From the NCBI RefSeq assembly GCF_009720725.1, contig NZ_WNKT01000002.1, positions 62,001-126,000 of the forward strand: a stretch of 64,000 nt of DNA. Direction: 5' to 3'. This DNA is from Allochromatium palmeri. Its GTDB lineage: Bacteria; Pseudomonadota; Gammaproteobacteria; Chromatiales; Chromatiaceae. Within the stretch, counting starts at the first letter, position 1; the number at the start of each line of letters is the position of its first letter. This document shows, piece by piece, positions 9,714-16,681 of this stretch. The position numbers and the translations under genes are program-made. Under the pieces are notes generated by a model that was not told where the DNA came from, made no database searches, and saw only the letters and a list, made by a program, of their open reading frames with translations.

Positions 9714-9743
9714 ACTATACCGGATTGGGCTTCTCGGAAATAA
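9714..9743 (-). promoter_or_regulatory. Candidate cydABX promoter
   Basis: On the minus strand a TATAGT -10 (9714-9719) follows a weak TTATTT -35 (9738-9743) with 18-base spacing. The -10 is good, the -35 poor. I saw no FNR- or ArcA-like site with confidence in the 200 bp between cydA and the NifX-like gene. Confidence 0.4.
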
Positions 9744-9807
9744 CGTGAATCATTGTTGCTCGACGACGGTGTGTTTGCGCGGATGCCGGGCCGGGTGGAC
9801 AGAGGGG

Positions 9808-10254
9808 CTATTTCGGCGTCTCGACCTGGAGCTGAACCTGGGGAGCGGCCGCGCTGGACGCCTGTCCGTGCCGAGGCCCGTGAGCGTGACCGTGCTCATG
9901 CGCATGATCGTCGTCATGCGCAGCCGGTGCCGCTAAAGGCCGCCCCGCCGCGAGATCGGCGGCCGCGCTCACCGGATCGGTGGCGCTGGTCGCATGGACG
10001 GCGATGCCGTAGCGGGCCAGGCGTGCCCGAAAGCCTTGCCCGGCGCTCTGCGTCAGAATCGCATCGAGTCCGAGCTTGAACAGCGGATGGTCGTCGCCGT
10101 GATGATCGTGCAGCGAGAGTCCGGCGGGCAAATCCAGGCGCTCGACCTCGACCGGTTCGTCCTGGCCATCGGCCTCCAGGATGAGAAAACGCCGGGTCTT
10201 GCCGGCATGTCCGGTGATGGTGCGAAAATTCTGACTGGTGATGGCAATGCGCAT
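9808..10254 (-). CDS. NifX/NafY-type FeMo-cofactor-binding-like protein with His-rich tail
   Basis: A 148-residue protein. Residues 1-105 fit the dinitrogenase iron-molybdenum cofactor biosynthesis fold (MRIAITSQNFRTITGHAGKTRRF, then FKLGLDAILTQSAGQGFRARLARYGI). This fold, found in NifX and NifB C-termini, binds Fe-S or Mo clusters. Unusually, it ends with a His/Asp/Gly-rich stretch (DDDHAHEHGHAHGPRHG), a plausible metal-binding tail. The ATG at 10254 was chosen because the fold starts there. It lies 53 bp after a small conserved gene, probably one operon. No nif genes are nearby, so a role in nitrogenase is not implied. Confidence 0.75.
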   Translation of the reverse strand: MRIAITSQNFRTITGHAGKTRRFLILEADGQDEPVEVERLDLPAGLSLHDHHGDDHPLFKLGLDAILTQSAGQGFRARLARYGIAVHATSATDPVSAAADLAAGRPLAAPAAHDDDHAHEHGHAHGPRHGQASSAAAPQVQLQVETPK

Positions 10255-10307
10255 GAAAGGCTCCGAAGTCGCTTTGATCTGTGAAAGGGAGGAGGGTGTC
10301 GTCGCAT

Positions 10308-10715
10308 TCAGGCCGCTTCGCGCCGGCCCTTGCACAGACCCATGGCCCAATCCTCCATGACCGCATTGGCTACTGGCATGGGCGTTTCCATGAAGGTGAC
10401 GAGGAAGCCCTGCTCGGTTTCGGCGATTCCGATCGAGCGTGGCCGGCAGGCCAGCAGTTCGGGCTTTGGCAGCGAGATACCGAAGCAGAACACCAGATTC
10501 CGGGCGGCGCGGATGCCCTCGCCGATGTGTCCCTCGGGCAGTGACCGTGTATGGGCGTAGTGATCGAACTCGGCGATGAAGACCGCGCTACGATGCGACT
10601 CGATGCAGGTGCGGAAATAGCCGCAGATCGCCTCGACCGAATCGAATGGCGTCTCCTCGCGCGCGATCTCCAGCGAATAGATGGGATATTCGGCGAATGA
10701 GAGTGATGGCTTCAT
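10308..10715 (-). CDS. Conserved small protein (DUF6858-like)
   Basis: A 135-residue cytoplasmic protein that I recall as DUF6858-like, also seen in Campylobacterota. Conserved-looking blocks are EYPIYSLEIAREET, FDHYAHTRSLPEGHIGEGI, NLVFCFGISLPKPELLACRPRSIGI and a C-terminal MEDWAMGLCKGR. No cofactor motif is obvious, although two His and two or three Cys could bind metal. It is the first gene of a likely two-gene unit with the NifX-like protein and has an FNR-type palindrome upstream. Function unknown. Confidence 0.65.
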   Translation of the reverse strand: MKPSLSFAEYPIYSLEIAREETPFDSVEAICGYFRTCIESHRSAVFIAEFDHYAHTRSLPEGHIGEGIRAARNLVFCFGISLPKPELLACRPRSIGIAETEQGFLVTFMETPMPVANAVMEDWAMGLCKGRREAA

Positions 10716-10787
10716 GATCGGTCGTTGAGATCCTGGCCGTGGGCGACGGAATCATCTGAGATTAGCGGCTGGACCCTGTACGACGCA

Positions 10788-10801
10788 TTGAAATCGATCA
10801 A
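10788..10801 (-). promoter_or_regulatory. FNR-type binding site (one mismatch)
   Basis: TTGAAATCGATCAA matches the FNR consensus TTGAT-N4-ATCAA at nine of ten positions. Its centre is about 80 bp before the ATG of the minus-strand gene at 10715. If placed at -41.5 it would predict a transcription start near 10753, a normal class II arrangement. The neighbouring Crp/Fnr protein keeps the FNR-type E-x2-S-R recognition residues and could be the regulator, as could the FNR encoded at 49303. Confidence 0.5.
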
Positions 10802-10839
10802 GTTCGACCACGCCGCCGACTGGAAGCCGATGAGGCGTT

Positions 10840-11547
10840 TCAATCCTCCGCGAGCCGTCGCAGATTGGGGATGTCGAGCAGGAAGAGATTGGGCGTGGTC
10901 TCGACCAGGAGGCTCTGACGCTTGAACTCAGCAATCGTGCGGCTGGCCGTCTCGGTGGTGACGCCGAGCATGGCGCCCATGTCCTCGCGGCTGAAGAGCG
11001 GACACTCGCTGGTCTCGCGGTCGCGCACCAGGCGTAGCAGCAGACGCGCCACGCGCTGACGCGCCGAACCGGTCGAGAGTTCGGTCAGCCAGGCATCGGC
11101 CTCGGTCAGGGCACGCTGCCAGCGGGCCATGAGTTCATGATGCAGAGCTGGATTGACGCGCCCGAGTTCGCGCACCAGACGTGCCGGGAAGCGGCAGACC
11201 TCGGTGGCGTGCAGGGCGACGGCATCATGCTGATAGCGATCGTCGAGCAGCGATTCCAGACCCAGCACATCGGTGGAGCGCACGATCCGCACGATCCGCT
11301 GGCTGCCATCGGGCAGATACTGGACCAGCTTCAACATCCCGGTGCGGACAGTGAACAGATACTCGCCGGTGTCGCCGGCCAGATAGAGAGGCGCGCCGGG
11401 CTTGAGCGCAAACTGGTCGATCGGCTCATGGATGTGCTCGAAATCCGCTTCCTGCAGGCCGGAGAAGAGCACCGAGGTCCGCAGCGCGCAATGGAGGCAA
11501 TTGGCCTCGCCGGACCAGGCCTCGCGGAGAGAGACTGTTTTCGTCAT
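10840..11547 (-). CDS. Crp/Fnr-family transcriptional regulator
   Basis: A 235-residue regulator with an N-terminal cyclic-nucleotide-like sensor barrel (KPGAPLYLAGDTGEYLFTVRTG), a dimer helix, and a C-terminal winged helix (FSREDMGAMLGVTTETASRTI). The recognition helix has the E-x2-S-R pattern of FNR. Only part of FNR's cluster set is present: Cys17 and Cys20 (CLHC) and a Cys in EVCRFP. The position of the third N-terminal cysteine is Val26. It may still be redox- or cluster-sensing. ATG 11547 is preferred over the longer open frame because the protein aligns from there. Confidence 0.85.
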   Translation of the reverse strand: MTKTVSLREAWSGEANCLHCALRTSVLFSGLQEADFEHIHEPIDQFALKPGAPLYLAGDTGEYLFTVRTGMLKLVQYLPDGSQRIVRIVRSTDVLGLESLLDDRYQHDAVALHATEVCRFPARLVRELGRVNPALHHELMARWQRALTEADAWLTELSTGSARQRVARLLLRLVRDRETSECPLFSREDMGAMLGVTTETASRTIAEFKRQSLLVETTPNLFLLDIPNLRRLAED

Positions 11548-11831
11548 CGGTGTCGATGGGCTCCTAATCGGACCGCGTCCACACAAGGGCGGCGCGGCGT
11601 CGTGCCTGGGGGCTGTCCGCATCCGCGCCGGACTCTTCATGGTTGAGTCGACGCGGCTGGAACGATCGAAGTTACAATATTACTCGAAGTCGATGATCCA
11701 AGCGGGCTTGGCGTGTCATTGACAAAGCGCAACCAGATACTGTCAGTACTGTGCGCGTGAACCGATCGCGCAATACCGGTGTTGGCGCGTGCTCCGACAA
11801 CATTCATCCTCCGTGATTCCCTGGAAACTGC
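11548..11831. other. Divergent intergenic region
   Basis: The 284 bp between the Crp/Fnr gene and uup contain no convincing open frame. Around 11690-11760 it is AT-richer and has TTGACA at 11719-11724 and a TACTGT direct repeat, but I could not place a good -10 at the right spacing. Both genes probably have promoters here. Confidence 0.4.
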
Positions 11832-13739
11832 ATGACTCTGCTCAGTCTCGATTCGATCGGTCTTTCCTACGGCCTGCCGCCCCTGCTCGATGAAGTCTCC
11901 TTCGCCATCGAGCGCGGCGAGCGGATCTGTCTGATCGGGCGCAATGGCGCAGGCAAGTCGACGCTGTTGCGCATCGTCGCCGGCGAGATCCCGCCCGACA
12001 GCGGTCGCGTCCACGCCAGTCAGGGACTACGCATCGGGCGTCTGGCGCAGGAGGTGCCCGAGAACACCGACGCCAGCGTGTTCGAGGTGGTCGCCTCCGG
12101 ACTCGGCGCGCTGGGCGCGCTGGCGCACGAATATTTCGCCCGCTCGCACGCGCTGGCCGCAGATGCCAGCGAGCAGGAGCTGGCGCGGCTGGCCGAGCTT
12201 CAGCATCAGCTGGAGGATCAGGGCGGCTGGGAGATCGAACAGCGCACCGAGCGCGTCATCTCGCGCCTTGGACTCGATGCCGAGGCACAGCTCAAGTCGC
12301 TGTCGGGCGGAATGCAGCGGCGCGTGATGCTGGCGCGTGCGCTGGTGGTCGAACCGGATCTGCTGCTGCTCGACGAGCCGACCAACCATCTCGACATCGA
12401 CAGCATCGCCTGGCTGGAAGAATTTCTGGTCGGTTTTCAGGGCGCGCTGCTGTTCATCACCCATGACCGGCGTTTTCTGCAGCGGGTCGCCACGCGCATT
12501 CTGGAACTTGATCGTGGCCGGCTCACCGATTGGCCGGGCGACTATGCCAATTATCTGCGCCGGCGCGAAGAGCGGCTGCATGCCGAGGCCCAGGCCAATG
12601 CGCACTTCGACCGCAAGCTGGCCGAGGAAGAGGTCTGGATCCGGCAGGGCATCAAGGCACGGCGCACGCGCAACGAGGGCCGGGTGCGCGCACTCGAATC
12701 CATGCGCGATGAACGCCGGGAGCGGCGCGAGCTCCAGGGGACGGCGCGCATTCGTCTCAGCGAGTCGGATCGCTCGGGCAAGCTGGTGGTCGAGGCCGAG
12801 GGCGTGACCCAGTGCTGGGGTGACAAGACCGTCATCCGCGACTTCTCGACGCTCATCCTGCGCGGCGACAAGATCGGCATCATCGGACCCAATGGCGCGG
12901 GCAAGAGCACGCTGTTGAAACTCCTGCTCGGCAAGCTGGAGCCGCAACAGGGGCGGATCCAGCGTGGCGCTAATCTCCAGGTCGCCTATTTCGATCAGAT
13001 GCGCGCTCAGCTCGATCCTGAAAAGACCGTCTGGGACAATGTCGCCGGTGGCAGCGATCAGGTCGAGGTCGAGGGGGCCAGCCGCCATGTGCTGTCCTAT
13101 CTCAAGGACTTCCTGTTCACGCCGGAGCGCGCGCGCCAGCCGGTCAAGGCACTCTCGGGCGGCGAGCGCAACCGCCTGCTGCTGGCCAAACTCTTCACCC
13201 GTCCGGCCAATCTGCTGGTGCTCGACGAGCCGACCAATGATCTCGACACCGAGACCCTGGAGCTGCTCGAAGAGCTGTTGCTGAACTATGCCGGCACATT
13301 GCTGCTGGTCAGTCATGATCGCGCGCTGCTCGACAATGTCGTCACCAGTACCCTGGTGTTCGAGGGTGAGGGTGTTGTGCGCGACTATGTCGGCGGCTAC
13401 GAGGACTGGCTCAGACAGCGTCCGCGTCCGGTCGCATCGGCCGCAGCACCCAAGTCGGGCGCGCGTCCGCCTGAGACCCAGACGGCTGAATCCAAGCCCA
13501 AACCCAAGCGCGGGACGGATAAGCTCAGCTTTAAGGAAACGCGCGAACTGGCCGAGCTGCCGGGACGTATCGAGTCACTGGAGCAGGAGCAGAGCACACT
13601 GCACGCCCGTCTGGCCGACCCGGCGCTCTATCAGGGCGATGGTGCTGAGGTCGTCACCGTCAAGGCGCGTCTGGAAGCGGTCGACGCCGAGCTGGAAGCG
13701 GCCTATTCACGCTGGGAGACGCTGGCGGCGCGCGAGTGA
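11832..13739 (+). CDS. uup: ABC-F family ATPase Uup
   Basis: A 635-residue soluble protein with two ABC ATPase domains and no membrane part. Domain 1 has Walker A GRNGAGKST and signature LSGGMQRRVML; domain 2 has GPNGAGKST and LSGGERNRLLLAK. A linker of charged helices (EARANAHF-like to ERRELQGT) lies between them. The C-terminal 90 residues form a coiled coil (ELPGRIESLEQEQSTLHARL) that binds DNA or ribosomes in Uup. ABC-F factors act on translating ribosomes; Uup also affects transposon excision and replication intermediates. The Uup-type coiled coil distinguishes it from EttA or YheS. Confidence 0.93.
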   Translation: MTLLSLDSIGLSYGLPPLLDEVSFAIERGERICLIGRNGAGKSTLLRIVAGEIPPDSGRVHASQGLRIGRLAQEVPENTDASVFEVVASGLGALGALAHEYFARSHALAADASEQELARLAELQHQLEDQGGWEIEQRTERVISRLGLDAEAQLKSLSGGMQRRVMLARALVVEPDLLLLDEPTNHLDIDSIAWLEEFLVGFQGALLFITHDRRFLQRVATRILELDRGRLTDWPGDYANYLRRREERLHAEAQANAHFDRKLAEEEVWIRQGIKARRTRNEGRVRALESMRDERRERRELQGTARIRLSESDRSGKLVVEAEGVTQCWGDKTVIRDFSTLILRGDKIGIIGPNGAGKSTLLKLLLGKLEPQQGRIQRGANLQVAYFDQMRAQLDPEKTVWDNVAGGSDQVEVEGASRHVLSYLKDFLFTPERARQPVKALSGGERNRLLLAKLFTRPANLLVLDEPTNDLDTETLELLEELLLNYAGTLLLVSHDRALLDNVVTSTLVFEGEGVVRDYVGGYEDWLRQRPRPVASAAAPKSGARPPETQTAESKPKPKRGTDKLSFKETRELAELPGRIESLEQEQSTLHARLADPALYQGDGAEVVTVKARLEAVDAELEAAYSRWETLAARE

Positions 13740-13797
13740 CGCACCTGGCCCGAACATCCATATCCATATCCCTATCCATCCATTCGGAGTACGTCCA

Positions 13798-14643
13798 TTG
13801 AAATTCACGGTCGAGGAATTCCGTGCCTGGAAACACAAATGCGTGACCCTGCTCGGCATGTCCGGGGTCGGCAAGACCCATCTCTCGGCGCTGCTGCGCC
13901 GCAGTGACTGGTTCCATTATTCGGGCGACTACCGCATCGGCACCCGTTATCTCGATGAGCCGATTCTGGATCTGATCAAGTCGCACGCTATGCGCGATCC
14001 CTTCCTGCGCGATCTGCTGCGCCGTGACTGGATCACTATCCGCAACGTCATCAAGATCAACGATCTCGGACCTGTGCTGAGCTTCATCGGCAAGCTCGGT
14101 AATCCGGAGCAGGGCGGACTACCGCTCGACGAGTTCAACCGTCGTCAGGCGCTCTATCGCGAGGCCGAGATCGCGGCCATGCTCGACCTGCCTGAGTTCG
14201 TGCGCAAGGCTCAGGAAATCTACAACTACGCGCATCTGGTCAACGATGTCGGCGGCAGTCTGTGCGAACTCGACGAGCCGCGCGTCATCGACATGCTCGC
14301 CCGGCACAGTCTCATCCTCTATATCCGTGTGCCCGAGGTCGACGAGATCAAGCTCATCGAGCGCGCGCAGGCCGATCCCAAACCGCTCTACTATCGTCCC
14401 GACTTCCTCCAAACGGCCGTCAAGGACTATCTGGAGCTGCGTCAGCTCGACTATGTGGCTCAGATCGACCCGAATGATTTCACGCGCTGGGTCTTTCCGC
14501 GCCTGTTCCACTCGCGTGTGCCGCGCTACGAGGCCATCGCCCGTCCGCATGGCTATACGGTGTCCTCGCAAGACGTGGCGCAGGTGCGTGATGAGGCCGA
14601 TTTTCTCGCGCTGGTCGAGTCGGCCATTGCCCGGACCGCTTGA
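13798..14643 (+). CDS. P-loop ATPase family protein
   Basis: A 281-residue protein with a Walker A motif at residues 20-27 (GMSGVGKT) near the N-terminus. The rest is rich in conserved-looking charged/aromatic blocks (HYSGDYRIGTRYLDEPI, EIYNYAHLVNDVGGSLCELD, DFTRWVFPRLFHSRVPRY), resembling a nucleotide kinase. The start is TTG at 13798, with GGAG about 9 bases before it; the frame upstream overlaps uup and is not coding. It lies between uup and metA and has no assigned function in my knowledge. A kinase-like role is inference only. Confidence 0.75.
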   Translation: MKFTVEEFRAWKHKCVTLLGMSGVGKTHLSALLRRSDWFHYSGDYRIGTRYLDEPILDLIKSHAMRDPFLRDLLRRDWITIRNVIKINDLGPVLSFIGKLGNPEQGGLPLDEFNRRQALYREAEIAAMLDLPEFVRKAQEIYNYAHLVNDVGGSLCELDEPRVIDMLARHSLILYIRVPEVDEIKLIERAQADPKPLYYRPDFLQTAVKDYLELRQLDYVAQIDPNDFTRWVFPRLFHSRVPRYEAIARPHGYTVSSQDVAQVRDEADFLALVESAIARTA

Positions 14644-14652
14644 AAACCGATC

Positions 14653-14710
14653 GGTTCGGCAGGATGTTCGCGCTTTCAGAGCGCGTCGAACCGAATGCGC
14701 CTGTCGAACC
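14653..14710 (+). repeat. Nested inverted repeats in the metA leader
   Basis: An outer inverted repeat GGTTCGGCAGG (14653-14663) pairs with CCTGTCGAACC (14700-14710) at ten of eleven positions. Inside lies a perfect hairpin CGCGCT/AGCGCG (14669-14674, 14680-14685). GTCGAACCGA also occurs twice in the same orientation (14685-14694, 14703-14712), so the left arm could pair with either copy. No T-run follows. It ends 40 bp before metA. Confidence 0.6.
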
Positions 14711-14750
14711 GAGCCATGCGAACGACCGCTGATAACTGAACGCCGCTGTT

Positions 14751-15824
14751 ATGCCCATCGTCGCTCACAATGACCTGCCCACCTTCGCGCGCCTGCGTGA
14801 AGAGGGCCAACAGATCCTCGATCCGAATCTTGCGCTCCATCAGGACATCCGCGAGCTGCATATCGGTCTGCTCAACATGATGCCGGACGCGGCCCTGGCG
14901 GCGACCGAGCGCCAGTTCTTCCGCCTGATCGGCGAGAGCAACCAGATCGCGCAGTTCTATGTGCATCCCTTCACGCTCAAGGAGCTGGAGCGACGCCCCG
15001 AGGCGCGTGCCCATATCGAGCGCTATTACGAACCCTTCGAACAGATCCGCGCTGAGGGACTCGATGCCCTGATCATCACCGGTGCCAATGTCACCGGGCC
15101 GGATCTGTCGCTGGAGCCGTTCTGGGAGCCGCTCATCGAAGTCGTCGACTGGGCCTATGACAATGTCTGTTCGACGCTCTGTTCCTGTCTGGCGACCCAT
15201 GCCGTGATGCAGTTCCGTTATGGCAAGCGGCGGCAGCGCCAGCCGGCCAAGCGCTGGGGCGTCTTTCCGCATCATGTACTGGCGCGCGCTCACCCACTGG
15301 TGGCTGACGTCAACACCCGTTTCGACGTACCGCATTCGCGCTTCAACGACATCAGCCACGCGCAGTTCGTTGGTGCCGGTCTGCATGTGTTGGTCGAAAG
15401 CGAGGAGGCCGGTGTCCATCTCGCGGTCAGTCCGGACGGATTTCGACAGGTCTTCTTCCAGGGCCATCCCGAGTACGACACCATCTCCTTGCTCAAGGAA
15501 TACAAGCGTGAGGTCGGGCGCTTCGTCGCCGGAGCCCGGCCCGACTATCCGCCCTTTCCGGACAACTACTTCGGACTCCAGGCGCGCGCCATCCTCGACG
15601 AGCATCGCGACCGCGTCATCCGCGCGCTCGACCAGAGTCGAACGCCACCCGAACTGCCCGAACGGCTCATCACCGCCAGTCTGCACAATACCTGGCACGA
15701 CACGGCCGAAGGCGTCATCGGCAACTGGATGGGGCTGATCTATCAGGTCACACACCACGATCGTCGTCAGACCTTCATGGCGGGTATCGATCCGAATGAT
15801 CCGCTCGGACTGGGCTGGCGCTGA
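14751..15824 (+). CDS. metA: Homoserine O-acyltransferase (MetA family)
   Basis: First dedicated step of methionine synthesis: acylation of homoserine. The 357-residue protein belongs to the glutamine-amidotransferase-like MetA family, not the alpha/beta-hydrolase MetX family. Visible landmarks are LHIGLLNMMPDAAL, the catalytic Cys146 (CSCLATHAVMQF), and His239 with Glu241 (FQGHPEYD). It is longer than E. coli MetA (309) because of a C-terminal extension ending near RQTFMAGIDPNDP. Succinyl- versus acetyl-CoA preference cannot be settled by eye. A structured leader precedes it. Confidence 0.88.
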   Translation: MPIVAHNDLPTFARLREEGQQILDPNLALHQDIRELHIGLLNMMPDAALAATERQFFRLIGESNQIAQFYVHPFTLKELERRPEARAHIERYYEPFEQIRAEGLDALIITGANVTGPDLSLEPFWEPLIEVVDWAYDNVCSTLCSCLATHAVMQFRYGKRRQRQPAKRWGVFPHHVLARAHPLVADVNTRFDVPHSRFNDISHAQFVGAGLHVLVESEEAGVHLAVSPDGFRQVFFQGHPEYDTISLLKEYKREVGRFVAGARPDYPPFPDNYFGLQARAILDEHRDRVIRALDQSRTPPELPERLITASLHNTWHDTAEGVIGNWMGLIYQVTHHDRRQTFMAGIDPNDPLGLGWR

Positions 15825-16237
15825 GTCGAGCGCGATGGTGTGTGATTTCAGCCACGGATGGCCGCTGATCGAGTCGCGCCAAGCCTCTGGATCGACAATT
15901 CAGTCAGCGTGCAAGCCGCTGAACAGTTCGATGTGTTGTAAAAGAAAAACATAAATTTTGATGTCCTGAAGGCATTGGTAAATTCCACACAGAGCACGCT
16001 GGATTTCAAAATCGCTTAACAGATCACGTTTTTTGCACAAAATCCGGACGAGCGGCGGTTGTTGTTTGTTGCATTCATGTACTAGAATGAACCCATGGAC
16101 TGCTGCATGCGGCCGAAATGCAACAAATTCTGTTGCGCGCATGACTCGATTTCGGCTTGATGACCCCTGCTCAGTGGTTTTCCGGTGTGTGGTAGCCGTC
16201 TTCATACATTGATATTTTTCGACACGAAGGCCAGGAC
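15825..16237. other. AT-richer intergenic region with palindromes
   Basis: 413 bp without a credible gene and clearly lower GC than its surroundings. Two short inverted repeats stand out: CATTC-N8-GAATG at 16072-16089, overlapping a TAGAAT -10-like hexamer (16083-16088), and GCAACA-N5-TGTTGC at 16120-16136. They could be an operator and a leader hairpin for the 91-residue protein downstream. A minus-strand open frame here looks non-coding. Confidence 0.5.
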
Positions 16238-16513
16238 ATGTTCGAATCAAACCAAAATACGATCCGCTACAAGTGGGATTCCACCACCTCCACCGGCTAC
16301 CAGTTACGCTTCGACGCCGAGGGCGCGGCCAAGGGCGGCCACTGCTGTTTCCATGTCGAGGACTGGAACTGCCGCACCGTCACCAACGAGTGGCCGTGCC
16401 AGGATCTGACCGAGGCGCTGGAAGTGTTGAATCATTTCTTCACGGTTGATATCCAGCAGGAGCACGAGCGCCTGAGCGCCTGGTTGCCTGCCGAATATCG
16501 CGCCGCCGCCTGA
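16238..16513 (+). CDS. Uncharacterised 91-residue protein
   Basis: Family not recognised. Soluble and acidic, with no signal peptide. The sequence has three cysteines close together (GGHCCFHVEDWNCRTV) plus one in EWPCQDL, and several Trp/His residues, so metal binding is conceivable but unproven. An AGGCCAGGAC stretch before the ATG may serve as ribosome site. It has its own AT-rich upstream region and its own terminator (16541), so it seems to be transcribed alone, just upstream of soeABC. Confidence 0.65.
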   Translation: MFESNQNTIRYKWDSTTSTGYQLRFDAEGAAKGGHCCFHVEDWNCRTVTNEWPCQDLTEALEVLNHFFTVDIQQEHERLSAWLPAEYRAAA

Positions 16514-16540
16514 TCCCATCTCCGCTTCACACGCTCGAAC

Positions 16541-16564
16541 AGGCCGCCTCGCGCGGCCTTTTTG
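16541..16564 (+). terminator. Intrinsic terminator
   Basis: Perfect 7-bp stem AGGCCGC/GCGGCCT with loop CTCGC (16541-16559), followed by a T-run. It closes the 91-residue gene and insulates soeABC. Confidence 0.88.
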
Positions 16565-16579
16565 TTGCTCGCTCGACAG

Positions 16580-16599
16580 ATACTCGAAATACTGAGTAT
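16580..16599. repeat. Small inverted repeat upstream of soeA promoter
   Basis: ATACTC-N8-GAGTAT (16580-16585, 16594-16599) lies 10 bp upstream of the proposed -35 for soeABC. It has the shape of a dimeric activator site, but no regulator can be named. Confidence 0.4.
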
Positions 16600-16608
16600 T
16601 GAGCCGGT

Positions 16609-16638
16609 TTGAAACCACGGGCACTTGAATATTAGAAT
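16609..16638 (+). promoter_or_regulatory. Candidate soeABC promoter
   Basis: TTGAAA (16609-16614) and TAGAAT (16633-16638) are separated by 18 bases; each differs from the sigma-70 consensus at one position. It is 44 bp before the soeA ATG and downstream of the previous gene's terminator. Confidence 0.6.
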
Positions 16639-16681
16639 GTGGCGATTGTCTCGTCCGTCATCCTCCGCTAAAGGTGCCCCC

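Noticed and set aside
12027-13316. 429-codon open frame antisense to uup
   Set aside because: Complete overlap with two ABC domains; antisense product shows no motif.
13755-13784. Tandem CATATC-like repeat before the P-loop gene as a phase-variable tract
   Set aside because: The copies are few and imperfect (CATATCCATATCCCTATCC); not a clean microsatellite.
14685-14712. CRISPR-like repeats
   Set aside because: Only two copies of a ten-base repeat with eight bases between; no array and no cas genes in the window.
14644-14750. Known SAM or SAH riboswitch before metA
   Set aside because: Hairpins are present, but I could not match the conserved core sequences of SAM-I, SAM-II or SAH riboswitches.
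14676-15758. 360-codon open frame antisense to metA
   Set aside because: MetA catalytic motifs on the plus strand are clear; the antisense product has no domain.
15900-16250. 116-codon minus-strand open frame in the AT-rich gap
   Set aside because: No ribosome site and no family resemblance; it overlaps the candidate promoter and palindromes of the plus-strand gene.
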